Source: Phycisphaeraceae bacterium (GTDB taxonomy: Bacteria > Planctomycetota > Phycisphaerae > Phycisphaerales > UBA1924). From it: DNA of 49,656 bases. Positions within the stretch are counted from its first letter, which is position 1. The number at the start of each line of letters is the position of its first letter. The notes under the pieces were generated by a model. That model was not told where the DNA came from. It ran no database searches and worked only from the letters and a program-made list of their open reading frames with translations. The translations under genes and the position numbers were made by a program. The stretch covers positions 1 to 49,656 of the forward strand of contig JAHBXK010000025.1 in NCBI GenBank assembly GCA_019636535.1, read 5' to 3'. This document shows, piece by piece, positions 33,913 to 42,630 of this stretch.

Positions 33913-35346
33913 ATGACCCACCACATGCCCCCTGCAAGCCCCAACCGCCCGCGTTCATCCCGTCGGATCGCGCTGGGCGCTGTCGCCCTGGCCTGCATCT
34001 CCTCCCTCTCCGCCGCTTGCTCCAACAAGACCTGCACGGGCTTCGACGCCCCGGCTCGTCCCGCCGACCGCGTCGAACTCGTCACCGACTTCGGCCCCAA
34101 CCAGGTCACGGGCGTCGCCGTCTCGTCGCGCGGCCGCATCTTCGTCAACTTCCCCGATTGGCGGGGCATGGGCAGCCCGCAGGCCGCCATGGCCGTCGCC
34201 GAAGTCCTGCCCGACGGCTCGATCAGCCCTTACCCGAACCTCGAATGGAACGGCATCGCCGAGTCCACGGCCCTGGTCTCCAGCGCCCTCGGCGCTGGCT
34301 GGACCGACGCCGACGGCACGCACATCGCCGCCACTTCCGCCGGCCACGCCCGCTCCGACTCGCTCTTCGACGATGAAGACGACCGACCCGACCCCGGCAT
34401 CCTGCCCGGCGACCGATTCGTCAGCGTGCAGTCGGTCCACATCGATGCGCGCGACCGCCTCTGGATCCTCGACTCCGCGAACCCCAGTTTCGCCGGTGTG
34501 CAGTACGCCGGCGGCGGGCCCAAACTCATCGAGGTCGACCTGCGCACCAACGCCATCGCGCGGGTCATCCGCTTCGACCCCGACACCGTCCCCTTCGACG
34601 CCTACCTCAACGACGTTCGCATCGACGTCGCCGATCAGGTCGCCTTCATCACCGACTCGGGCCTCGGCGCGATCATCGTCGTCGATCTCGTCTCGCACCG
34701 CGCCCGCCGCCTGCTCGACGATCACCCGTCGACCAAGGCCGATCCGAAAGTCGTCCCCAACGTCGGCGGCCTGCCGTGGGTTCTCGCCGGCCCGGGCGGA
34801 AGCACGCCCCAGGTCCACTCCGACGGCCTCGCGCTCGACGAACGCAACAAGATCCTCTACTGGCAGGCCCTCACCGGCGAGCGCCTCTACGCCATCGACT
34901 CGCGCCTGCTCACAAGCCGCACCGTCCCCGCCTGGCAGATCGCCAACTCCGTCCGCGACCTCGGCCCCACCACCGTCACCGACGGCATGTGGTCCGAATC
35001 CGGCGGCGACCTCTTCTTCACCTCGCTCGAAGTCGATTCGGTCACGCGGATCAACGGCGCTGACCTGCGACGCGCATTCCGCCAGGGCGTGACCAACGAC
35101 TGGCGCAACCGCCTGCGCACCATCGCCACCGACCACCGCCTCGGCTGGCCCGACTCGCTCGCCATCGGTCCAGTCGGACCGACCGGCCCCACGGGCGAGT
35201 TCCGCCCCGGCGGGCGCTGGCTCTACGTCACCACCAGCCAGATCCACCGTCTGCCCGCCTTCATCGGCGGCGCTGGAGCAACCCCCGCGGGCTCGGGCGT
35301 TGACGGGTCGATGGGCTACGCGCTCTACCGCATCAGGTTGCAGTAA
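33913..35346 (+). CDS. Lipoprotein of the yellow/major royal jelly protein family
   Basis: A 477-residue protein from ATG 33913. The signal sequence ends in the lipobox SAAC (SSLSAACSNKTC), giving a lipid-anchored Cys. The mature part has the family layout: 'VELVTDFGPNQVTGVAVSSRG' at the start, 'FVSVQSVHIDARDRLWILDS', 'PKLIEVDLRTNAIARVIRF', 'YLNDVRIDV...AFITDSGLGAIIV', 'SDGLALDERNKILYWQALTG' and 'MWSESGGDLFFTSLEVDSV'. These proteins are six-bladed propellers; insect and bacterial members include dopachrome-related and binding proteins. The enzymatic role here is not determinable. It overlaps the convergent aspartokinase gene by 14 bases. Confidence 0.85.
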   Translation: MTHHMPPASPNRPRSSRRIALGAVALACISSLSAACSNKTCTGFDAPARPADRVELVTDFGPNQVTGVAVSSRGRIFVNFPDWRGMGSPQAAMAVAEVLPDGSISPYPNLEWNGIAESTALVSSALGAGWTDADGTHIAATSAGHARSDSLFDDEDDRPDPGILPGDRFVSVQSVHIDARDRLWILDSANPSFAGVQYAGGGPKLIEVDLRTNAIARVIRFDPDTVPFDAYLNDVRIDVADQVAFITDSGLGAIIVVDLVSHRARRLLDDHPSTKADPKVVPNVGGLPWVLAGPGGSTPQVHSDGLALDERNKILYWQALTGERLYAIDSRLLTSRTVPAWQIANSVRDLGPTTVTDGMWSESGGDLFFTSLEVDSVTRINGADLRRAFRQGVTNDWRNRLRTIATDHRLGWPDSLAIGPVGPTGPTGEFRPGGRWLYVTTSQIHRLPAFIGGAGATPAGSGVDGSMGYALYRIRLQ

Positions 35347-36127
35347 CACATTCCCGCTCGGGCGGGCTTGTGTCGCACAGCCGCCGAGTTCGCGTCGCAA
35401 GCCGACCGATCCGCGTTGCCTCATCACGCCCAACGCAACCGACCTCGTACTCCACGCCGCGATCCATCGCGAACGACGCGGCACGGCCCTGAATCACGCG
35501 GCCGCCCAGTTCGCACGCGTCGCGCCAGGCAAGCGTCGAATACACGCGCGGAGCCTCCGCATCCGCCGACGCACAAGCCGGATCGCCCTCGAACACGCCC
35601 GCAACGTCCTTCACCAACCTGCACCTCGCGCCGGTCTGCTCCGCCACAAACAGCGCGGTCAGGTCCGACCCGCCTCGCCCAAGCAGCGTCGGCCGCCCGT
35701 GCTCATCTCGCCCGACGAACCCCGGCACCACCACCACCTCAGCGTGCTCGAACGCATCCATCAGCCGTTCTGATCTCATCGCTTCGGGCATCGCCTCCAG
35801 CGCTGGTCCTTGTGTGCAAAGCCCGAGCGCGGCGGCATCCTGCAGCGACACGCGATGCCCCGCGCGATGCAGCGCCAGCGTCAGCATCGACGCCGACTCC
35901 ATCTCACCGATCCCCACGAGCATCGCCACCGCGTGCTCGTGCACAACTCCGTCGTCGCGGTCGAGTGATGTGGCCGCTTCGAGCAGACGATCCGTCCGCC
36001 CCTTGAAGGCCGAAACCACGGCGACCACGCGCGCTCCGCGCCGAACCCAGCGATCGATCTCCCCGATCGCCCGGCCCAGATCACCCTCGTTGCACAGCAC
36101 CGACGACCCGAACTTCAGCACGATCAT
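35333..36127 (-). CDS. Aspartokinase-like amino-acid kinase without ACT domain
   Basis: A 264-residue protein from ATG 36127, whose start overlaps the stop of the upstream gene (ATGA). It has the amino-acid kinase motifs 'VLKFGSSVL' (canonical KFGGTS, with Ser for Gly), 'VVAVVSAFKGRTD', 'GRGGSDLTALF' and 'KDVAGVFEGDP'. It is about the length of the catalytic domain alone; full aspartokinases are about 400 or more residues and end in ACT domains for feedback control by lysine or threonine. It should phosphorylate aspartate as the first step to homoserine, apparently without allosteric control by this subunit. Its partner upstream is in the same pathway. Confidence 0.85.
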   Translation of the reverse strand: MIVLKFGSSVLCNEGDLGRAIGEIDRWVRRGARVVAVVSAFKGRTDRLLEAATSLDRDDGVVHEHAVAMLVGIGEMESASMLTLALHRAGHRVSLQDAAALGLCTQGPALEAMPEAMRSERLMDAFEHAEVVVVPGFVGRDEHGRPTLLGRGGSDLTALFVAEQTGARCRLVKDVAGVFEGDPACASADAEAPRVYSTLAWRDACELGGRVIQGRAASFAMDRGVEYEVGCVGRDEATRIGRLATRTRRLCDTSPPERECVTAT

Positions 36128-37446
36128 CGTGTGACAGCGCACGGGCGCACCTCCCGCGTGCCAATCACCTGCTTGGTCTGCAAACCCGCCGGTGAGCCCT
36201 CAGTCGTCACCTCGATCGCCGACGACGCCTCGATCGCACGCCCCAGGTCCGCGATCACGTCCCGCGGATCCTCCAGCCCCACCGACAACCGGATCAGCCC
36301 GTCCGTCACGCCCACACGCTCGCGCTGTTCGCGCGGCACGTCCGCGTGCGTCATCGTCGCCGGGTGCGTCAGCAGCGTGTGCGCAGCGCCCACGTGCTCG
36401 ACCAGCACGCACAACCGCACCGACGCCAGCAGCCGCTTCGCCGCGGGAACGCCACCCTTCAGGTCGAACGCGATCACCCCGCCGTGCAGCCGCTCGCCCC
36501 CCGACGAACACAGGTGCTGGCGCTCGGCGAGTTCGCGCTGCCCGAACATCTCCAGCCCGGGATAGATCACCCGCGAGACCTCGGGCCTGCCGCTCAGCCA
36601 CCGCGCAGCCTCCAGCGCGTTCCGCGAGTGCTCGCGGATCCGCAGCGGCAGCGTCCTGATCCCCTGCAGCGTCAGCCAGCCGTTGAACGGGGTCTGAATC
36701 CCGCCCGTCGCCTTGCGCACAAACCGCAGCCGCGTCAGCAGCGCCTCGTTCCGCGTCACCACCGCCCCGCCGAGCGCCGACGAGTGGCCATCGATGTGCT
36801 TGGTCGTCGCGTACACGCTCACGTCCGCGCCAAGATCCAAGGGACGCTGGATCACCGCCGTGTGGAACGTGTTGTCCACCGCCAGCGGAATCTCGCGCCC
36901 CAGCAAGCCTCCCGCACGCCTGGCCACCGCCGACACCGCCGCGATGTCCGTCAGTTCCAGCGTCGGGTTCGCCGGCGACTCAACGAAGATCAGCCGCGTG
37001 CCCGCCGTGATCGCCTCCGCCACACGCTCCGGCCGCGTCGCATCGACGAACGTGCTCTCCACACCGAGCGGCGCCAGAATCTGCTGCGCCAGCCGAACCG
37101 TCCCGCCGTACAGCGACCCGCCGAACACGATGTGGTCCCCCGCCTTCACCAGCGCCAACATCAGCGCAAACTCCGCCGCCAGCCCAGAACTGAACGCCAC
37201 CGCCGGCGGCGCCGATTCCAGCGCCCCCAGCGTCGATTCCAACTCGTCGATCGTCGGGTTCGAGACGCGCGAGTACGCGTGCGCGCACTCCCCCCCCACC
37301 TCGCCCTGTGCGTACGTCGTCGATTGCACGATCGGCGTCACCAGCGGCTGCCCCGCCGGCCGGCGTTGAGGGGACTCCCGCCCGTGCAAGGCCACGGTCC
37401 GGGGGTCGGGTGCGTGCGGATCAAAACGGTTCTGGAGATTGGACAT
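36124..37446 (-). CDS. Trans-sulfuration PLP enzyme (cystathionine gamma-synthase / homoserine sulfhydrylase type)
   Basis: A 440-residue protein from ATG 37446 with AAAGGAG 9 bases upstream. It has the fold-type I pattern: 'YSRVSNPTIDELESTLGALE', 'AFSSGLAAEFALMLALVKAG', 'VESPANPTLELTDIAAV', Asp191 in VDNTFH, and the PLP lysine Lys216 in TTKHIDGHSSALGG. The C-terminus carries 'VEHVGAAHTLLTHPATMTHA', typical of the Cys/Met metabolism family. It probably makes cystathionine or homocysteine from an activated homoserine; the exact sulfur donor cannot be decided. It is translationally coupled to the aspartokinase, giving a small methionine-branch operon. Confidence 0.88.
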   Translation of the reverse strand: MSNLQNRFDPHAPDPRTVALHGRESPQRRPAGQPLVTPIVQSTTYAQGEVGGECAHAYSRVSNPTIDELESTLGALESAPPAVAFSSGLAAEFALMLALVKAGDHIVFGGSLYGGTVRLAQQILAPLGVESTFVDATRPERVAEAITAGTRLIFVESPANPTLELTDIAAVSAVARRAGGLLGREIPLAVDNTFHTAVIQRPLDLGADVSVYATTKHIDGHSSALGGAVVTRNEALLTRLRFVRKATGGIQTPFNGWLTLQGIRTLPLRIREHSRNALEAARWLSGRPEVSRVIYPGLEMFGQRELAERQHLCSSGGERLHGGVIAFDLKGGVPAAKRLLASVRLCVLVEHVGAAHTLLTHPATMTHADVPREQRERVGVTDGLIRLSVGLEDPRDVIADLGRAIEASSAIEVTTEGSPAGLQTKQVIGTREVRPCAVTR

Positions 37447-37559
37447 GTCGCGTGCTCCTTTATCGGGAGTTGGTCGCGACATCAAGCAGATCGGCTTTCG
37501 ATGGGAGCGGACACGCGCCGCTCGCGGATTTGCCTGCCCCGGGAAGGCCCGGTTCGGCC

Positions 37560-37692
37560 GCATCGTCCTTCGGTCCGGGCTTCTGCGCCCGGCCTCCGGC
37601 TGCCTCGGCACCGCGGTCGAAACTCGCCCATCGGGCTGTTCCGGCTCGGTTGCCGCCCGGGATCAATGAAGGCGTCCCGGGACTCTTGATGC
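37560..37692 (-). promoter_or_regulatory. Candidate SAM-riboswitch-like leader of the trans-sulfuration operon
   Basis: On the minus strand, about 115-245 bases before the start, the leader reads GCATCAAGAG at its 5' side, then a perfect CCCGGGA/TCCCGGG stem around a TTCATTGA loop, then GGCGGCAACC, a CGCGGTGCC block and finally GAAGGACGATGC, whose GATGC could close on GCATC. The order TCAAGAG, GGGA stem, GGCAACC, GGTGCC resembles the S-box core. P1 would be only 5 bp, which is short. A covariance search would settle it. Confidence 0.45.
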
Positions 37693-37759
37693 CTAACGGG
37701 GGGAGGTTAGCCGGGCCACGCCCGCCGTCAAGCGGGCCGGAAACGCCTTCAACCAAGCC

Positions 37760-39076
37760 TCACGCCATCACAACGTTCGATCGGTCCGGCACGCCGCGCA
37801 TCGCGTTCCGCGTGTCCACCACCATCTTCGAGTGCTTCGCGATGAACGCCCAGTCGTACGCCGAGTGGTTCGTCGAAACCAGCACGCAGTCGTACGAGCC
37901 GAGGTTCTCCGGCGTCAGCGCCACCGACTCCATGTGCAGGTCGTACCGCCTCATCCGCTTGGTCTTCGCCACGTGAGGGTCGTTGTAGTCCACGTGCGCG
38001 CCCAGTTCGTCCAGTTTCTCGATGAGTTCGAAACTCGGGCTCTCGCGAACGTCGTCGATGTCCGCCTTGTACGCGAGCCCGAGGATCAGCACGCGCGAGC
38101 CGCGGACGCTCTTGCCCCGCTCGTTCAGCGCATGACCCACCCGGCCCACGACGTAGTCCGGCATCATGTGGTTGATCTGCCCCGCCAGTTCGATGAACCG
38201 CGTCGGCATGTTGTACTCGCGCGCCTTCCACGTCAGGTAGAACGGATCGATCGGGATGCAGTGCCCGCCCAGACCGGGGCCGGGATAGAACGGCATGAAC
38301 CCGAACGGCTTGGTGCTCGCCGCCTGGATCACCTCCCACACGTCGATCCCCATCGCCGTGAACAGCATCTTCAACTCGTTCACCATCGCGATGTTCACCG
38401 CGCGGAACGTGTTCTCCAGGATCTTCGCCGCCTCCGCAACCTCCGCGCTCGACACCGGCACCACCGTCTTGATCGCGTGCCGGTACAGCGCGGCCGCCAC
38501 CTCCCCGCTCGCCCGCTCGATCCCACCCACCAACTTCGGGATCGTCGTCGTGTTGTGGTCCTTCCGACCCGGGTCCTCGCGCTCCGGGCTGAACGCCAGA
38601 TAGAAGCCCTCGTCGCTCCCGCACTTCAGCCCCGTCCTCTCCAGCACCGGCAGCATGTCGTCCCGCGTCGTCCGCGGATAACTCGTGCTCTCCAGCACCA
38701 CCAACTGCCCAGGCCGAAGCGTCGCGGCGATCAACTCCGTCGTCTTCACCACGTAACTCAGGTCCGGATCCATGTGCTTGCCCAGCGGCGTCGGCACACA
38801 CACGATGATCGCGTCGCACTCCCCGAGTTTCTTGAAGTCGGCCGTCGGCGTGAACTTCCCGCTCTTGGCCATCCCCTTGCAATAGTCCGGCCCGAAGTGC
38901 AGCAGGTAGTTCACCCCCTCCTTCAGGTCGCGGATCTTCGCCGGGTCCACGTCGAACCCGATCACCGGCATCCCCACGTCGTGAAACGCCTTGGCCAGCG
39001 GCAGGCCGACATACCCCAGCCCGATGACCCCGACGACGCACGTGCGGTTGTTGATCCTCTCGAGCAGCGTGGGCAT
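37760..39076 (-). CDS. UDP-sugar 6-dehydrogenase (WecC/UDP-glucose dehydrogenase family)
   Basis: A 438-residue protein from ATG 39076; the upstream extension to 39196 is not protein-like. It has the Rossmann motif 'VIGLGYVGLPLAKAF', 'PTPLGKHMDPDLSYV', 'FSPEREDPG', Lys218 and Asn222 in the central helix (AAKILENTFRAVNIA), and catalytic Cys273 in GGHCIPIDPFYLTWK. It oxidises the C6 hydroxyl of a UDP-sugar to a uronate using 2 NAD+. The FSPEREDPG and HCIPIDPFY wording fits the N-acetyl-hexosamine group more than UDP-glucose, but this is not certain. The product feeds surface polysaccharide. Confidence 0.9.
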   Translation of the reverse strand: MPTLLERINNRTCVVGVIGLGYVGLPLAKAFHDVGMPVIGFDVDPAKIRDLKEGVNYLLHFGPDYCKGMAKSGKFTPTADFKKLGECDAIIVCVPTPLGKHMDPDLSYVVKTTELIAATLRPGQLVVLESTSYPRTTRDDMLPVLERTGLKCGSDEGFYLAFSPEREDPGRKDHNTTTIPKLVGGIERASGEVAAALYRHAIKTVVPVSSAEVAEAAKILENTFRAVNIAMVNELKMLFTAMGIDVWEVIQAASTKPFGFMPFYPGPGLGGHCIPIDPFYLTWKAREYNMPTRFIELAGQINHMMPDYVVGRVGHALNERGKSVRGSRVLILGLAYKADIDDVRESPSFELIEKLDELGAHVDYNDPHVAKTKRMRRYDLHMESVALTPENLGSYDCVLVSTNHSAYDWAFIAKHSKMVVDTRNAMRGVPDRSNVVMA

Positions 39077-39276
39077 GGGCTTCTTCTCTGTCTGGCCGCT
39101 CTGTCCGCGGCGTGTGCGAACCGAATCAGTCAACACGGCAGTCCGGCGCGATCGTAGAGATTCCGCGCAGGCCGCGCCGACCTCCGCGCGGACCATGCCC
39201 CTACGAACCGCCGTCCTGCCGAGTTCTATCGGCCCGACCGGCGCCCGTGTTGACCCCCTCCCCGCCCCAAACGAAA

Positions 39277-39303
39277 CGCCCGCCGCGGGTCACGCGACGG
39301 GCG
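39277..39303 (-). terminator. Hairpin terminator after the FG-GAP/dockerin gene
   Basis: An 11-bp stem with one mismatch (39277-39287 with 39293-39303) and a 5-base loop, followed on the minus strand by TTTCGTTTGG. It lies 60 bases past the stop. The tail TTTCGTTT resembles that of the GC-hairpins in the left part, but the stem sequence is different. Confidence 0.8.
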
Positions 39304-39362
39304 CTCAAAAGGAAGGGAGTACAAGCGATTCCCACACCGGCTCATCACGCCGGGTCATCTCA

Positions 39363-42300
39363 TCACGGACAGGTCTGACCCAGATTGGGGTTCCAGTCGC
39401 CCAGGAACGACAAGAGGTCCGCCAAGTCCACCACACCATCCTCGTTCACGTCCCCATTCGTCCCGGGCGTCACATTCTGACCCAGGTTCGGGTTCCACGC
39501 GCCCAGGAAGTCCAGCAGGTCCGCCAAATCAACCACCCCGTCGCCGTTGTAGTCGCCGGGGCAGACCGCCGACGGACACTCGTCGTTCGGCCCGCAGACG
39601 GATCCCGCGCCGCCCCACTCCCCGGCGATCGCGAGGCACTCCGACTCGTAGTTCATCGGCACGCAGAACCCGAAGAAGCAGCAGGCGCCGGTCACGAACG
39701 ACACCGTCGCCGGCTCGCTCGCCACCGATCCGCACGAGTTCGAGATCACCACGCGGTACCGTCCGCCGCGCCCGCCGCCGCCGAAGTGCTGCCCGATCCG
39801 CAACTGCACCGTCTGCGTCCCTTCGAAGTCCCAGTTGCTGTCGTCGAAGTTCGAGCACGAATCTGACAGATCCACCCACACGCCCGGCGCGTTCGGGTCC
39901 TCTCGTTGCCACTGATACGTCAGCGGCCACGAGCCCGACGCCAGCACGTTCAACGCCACGCCGAACGGCCCGTCCGAGTCCGCGGTCCAATCCTCGGGCC
40001 CCACACCGATCCGAGGCGGATCGCACGCGATCGACGATCCGTCAAGATAGATCACGCCCGCGGCGAACGTCACCAGACTCTCGCTCGGCAGCGTGCACGT
40101 GTTCCGCCTGTTCAGGATCGTCACCAGCACCGCGTTCCCGTCGGCGCTCACGCCCTCAACCCAATTGAAGTCCATCCCCGCCGGCAGGAACTCGCCGCCA
40201 GGCGTCACCGAGTTCAAGTACGCCTGCAAGTCCATCGGCACACCGCCGTTGATCGACGGCCGCCAGATGAACGGCCGCCGAATCCCGCCCAGGAACGGCG
40301 GAGGAGGACCGTACAGCGCGGTGCCCACGATCGTGTTCCCGTCCGCGCTCACCCCCGTCGCCCACAGATCCGAGAAGGCCACCGTGCCGCCCCCGTCGAC
40401 CGCCAGGTCAACCGGCCGGCCCAGGTTCTCGGGCACCCAGTTCCCCGAGTCGTACGTCCACCGCACCAGCCGCACGCCGATCGCACACGGGAATGTACTC
40501 GCCACAAACTCCGTCGAAGCGCCCTGCGCCACGACGTGCCCGGGGCCGCTGATCGCCGCGTTGTCCTTGGCGCCCAGATACGGATCAAGGATCGTCTGCA
40601 CGCCGTTCCGCCACACCACCGTGCGCCGATTCGAGTTGAAGAAGAACGACGCCGTCGAGTAGTCCGCTCGCGCTTGCAGCGTCCCGTCGCCGTTCCCCAC
40701 CAGCACCGACACCCCGCCGCCCCTGAAGTTCGCGACCGCCACGTCGTTCGTCGACCCGGTCCCGAACGCGCCGATCACCACGCCGATCGGGTTCTGCCCG
40801 GTCGACTGGCTCTGCGGCGCCTGGAACGTGCCGTTCCCGTTCCCTCTCAGGACCGACACCGTGTTGTCGCGCGAGTTCGTCACCACCAGATCCGGTACGC
40901 TGCCCGCGTCCATCAGCCCGATCGCCACCGCGCTCGGCCCCTCGCCCACCACCGTGCCGGCCGCTGCGCCGAACGTGCCGGTCCCCGTCCCCAGCAGCAC
41001 CGACACCGTGTTCCCGCCGCGATTCGCCACGACCAGGTCCGCCGAACCGTCGCCGTTCACATCCCCCACCGCCACGCCCGTCGGGTTCACACCGACCGCG
41101 TACGTCTGCGCGGCCTGCAGCGTCCCGTTGCCGTTCCCAAGCAGCACCGAGATCGTGTTGCCGCACTGGTTGGCAACCACCACGTCCAGCGCCGTCCCGC
41201 CGTTGAAGTGACCGAGCGCCACCCCCGACGGTGTCGTGCCCACCGCGTACGCCGTCGCCGCGCCGAAAGCGCCCGTCCCCGTCCCCAGCAGCACCGCCAC
41301 CGTGTTCGCCGTTCGGTTCGCGATCACCAGGTCCGGGATCGCGTCCCCGTTCATGTCGCCGATCGCGATCGCCCCGGGCTGCGAGCCGGGAAAGATGAAG
41401 CCGCCGTGCACCGCAAACGTCCCGTCGCCCTGCCCGAGCAGCACCTTCGCCTGGAACGTCCCGCCCGTCACCACCAAGTCCGTGATCATGTCGCCGTTCA
41501 CGTCCGCCGCCGCGATCCCGCGCAACTCACCGATCTCCGGCTCGAAGTTCAACGCCGCCTGGAACGTCCCGTCCGCGTTCCCCAGCAGAACGGCCACGCG
41601 GAACGTGTCGCGGTTCGCCACCGCCAAGTCGAGCACCCCGTCCCCGTTGAAATCCCCGCTCGCAAGTGCCGCCGGCGCATCCGCTTCCGACACGCCCAAG
41701 TCATACCCCGTCACCACCGTGCCGTCCGCGTTGATGTAGTCCGCCCGGCTCGTCGTCGTCCCCGGCTGAACCGCTAACTGTGTCAGCGTCTGCGTCAGGC
41801 CGTCGTACACGAACGGATAAAAGTCCCCGCATCGACCCGTCGAGATCCCCGTCCCGCTCAGGTTCGTCGCGCGCGCTGACCACCCGTTCCCCAGCACATA
41901 CCGACCGTCCGCCGAGATGTCCCTCGCCGAGTTGATGTCCAGATCGCAACTCGTCCCGCCGATCATCCGCCCCGTCATCGGATCCGGGAATCGCGGAAAC
42001 GACCCCGTATTCACCCAACCCGTCCCCGCCGTCCAGCGATGCGCAATCCCGAACGGATCGCAAGGCGGCGTGTCCTGCGGAAGCTCGTCGCCCGTCATCG
42101 TGTCGTACCCGTTGAAGCAATTCAGATCGCCCCAGTTCGACGTGTTCTCCGCGGTCATCGCCAGCACGCTCAGGTCCGACGAACAGAACACCCCCGGCAC
42201 GCCCCCCTTGAACACCGCGCCCGGAACGATGCTGTACCCCACGCCCCGACGCCACACGATCGGCACCGTCGAGAAGTCGCTGTACGGCCCCGTCAGATCG

Positions 42301-42458
42301 ATGCTCACCAGCCCAGACACGCCGTCCCCCGTCGCGGCCAGATCGCTCGAGATCCCCGTCACGATGAACTTCGGCTGTCCAAGCGCCGCCGGCGCTCCCG
42401 CCAGCAATGTGACCAGCCCTGCCGAAGCCAGAAGACGCGCGATGCGCGAATCGAACAT
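39363..42458 (-). CDS. Large secreted protein: HAF-like repeats, seven FG-GAP units, Ig-like domain, dockerin pair
   Basis: A 1031-residue protein from ATG 42458, with AGGAGC upstream; the signal peptide ends AALGQ-PKFI. HAF-type beta repeats occur on both sides of a central block ('NSARDISADGRYVLGN' near 176, 'YINADGTVVTGYD' near 241, 'TGVSADGNTIVGTA' near 701). Residues 265-595 are seven FG-GAP/VCBS units of about 49 residues, starting near 267, 317, 365, 414, 464, 513 and 562; the calcium loops degrade from FNGDGVLD to FGTGSTND. An Ig-like domain (815-920), a Cys-rich segment and a dockerin pair ending TCP follow. It is probably a seven-bladed surface propeller; the ligand is unknown. Confidence 0.85.
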   Translation of the reverse strand: MFDSRIARLLASAGLVTLLAGAPAALGQPKFIVTGISSDLAATGDGVSGLVSIDLTGPYSDFSTVPIVWRRGVGYSIVPGAVFKGGVPGVFCSSDLSVLAMTAENTSNWGDLNCFNGYDTMTGDELPQDTPPCDPFGIAHRWTAGTGWVNTGSFPRFPDPMTGRMIGGTSCDLDINSARDISADGRYVLGNGWSARATNLSGTGISTGRCGDFYPFVYDGLTQTLTQLAVQPGTTTSRADYINADGTVVTGYDLGVSEADAPAALASGDFNGDGVLDLAVANRDTFRVAVLLGNADGTFQAALNFEPEIGELRGIAAADVNGDMITDLVVTGGTFQAKVLLGQGDGTFAVHGGFIFPGSQPGAIAIGDMNGDAIPDLVIANRTANTVAVLLGTGTGAFGAATAYAVGTTPSGVALGHFNGGTALDVVVANQCGNTISVLLGNGNGTLQAAQTYAVGVNPTGVAVGDVNGDGSADLVVANRGGNTVSVLLGTGTGTFGAAAGTVVGEGPSAVAIGLMDAGSVPDLVVTNSRDNTVSVLRGNGNGTFQAPQSQSTGQNPIGVVIGAFGTGSTNDVAVANFRGGGVSVLVGNGDGTLQARADYSTASFFFNSNRRTVVWRNGVQTILDPYLGAKDNAAISGPGHVVAQGASTEFVASTFPCAIGVRLVRWTYDSGNWVPENLGRPVDLAVDGGGTVAFSDLWATGVSADGNTIVGTALYGPPPPFLGGIRRPFIWRPSINGGVPMDLQAYLNSVTPGGEFLPAGMDFNWVEGVSADGNAVLVTILNRRNTCTLPSESLVTFAAGVIYLDGSSIACDPPRIGVGPEDWTADSDGPFGVALNVLASGSWPLTYQWQREDPNAPGVWVDLSDSCSNFDDSNWDFEGTQTVQLRIGQHFGGGGRGGRYRVVISNSCGSVASEPATVSFVTGACCFFGFCVPMNYESECLAIAGEWGGAGSVCGPNDECPSAVCPGDYNGDGVVDLADLLDFLGAWNPNLGQNVTPGTNGDVNEDGVVDLADLLSFLGDWNPNLGQTCP

Positions 42459-42630
42459 GAACGTGCTCCTGTGTGCGTGAACCTGTTTGGGTTCGCGCCG
42501 CGTTGCGTGCGTGCCGCCCCGCCGATGTTCACACCGGAGGAACCCGCGGCTGTGAATCGCCGGACGCGCGTCTCCGCACGCCCGGCTGGGTGTCATGATG
42601 CTCGGTCTACCGACCGAGTCCGTTGACTGT

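Noticed and set aside
36346..37689. 447-codon + strand frame opposite the trans-sulfuration gene
   Set aside because: Arg/Gln/His-rich without motifs. The opposite frame has the PLP lysine and all family motifs.
39906..41777. Long + strand frame opposite the FG-GAP/dockerin gene
   Set aside because: An Arg/His/Pro-rich translation with no motif. It is the complement of a repeat protein with clear FG-GAP units.
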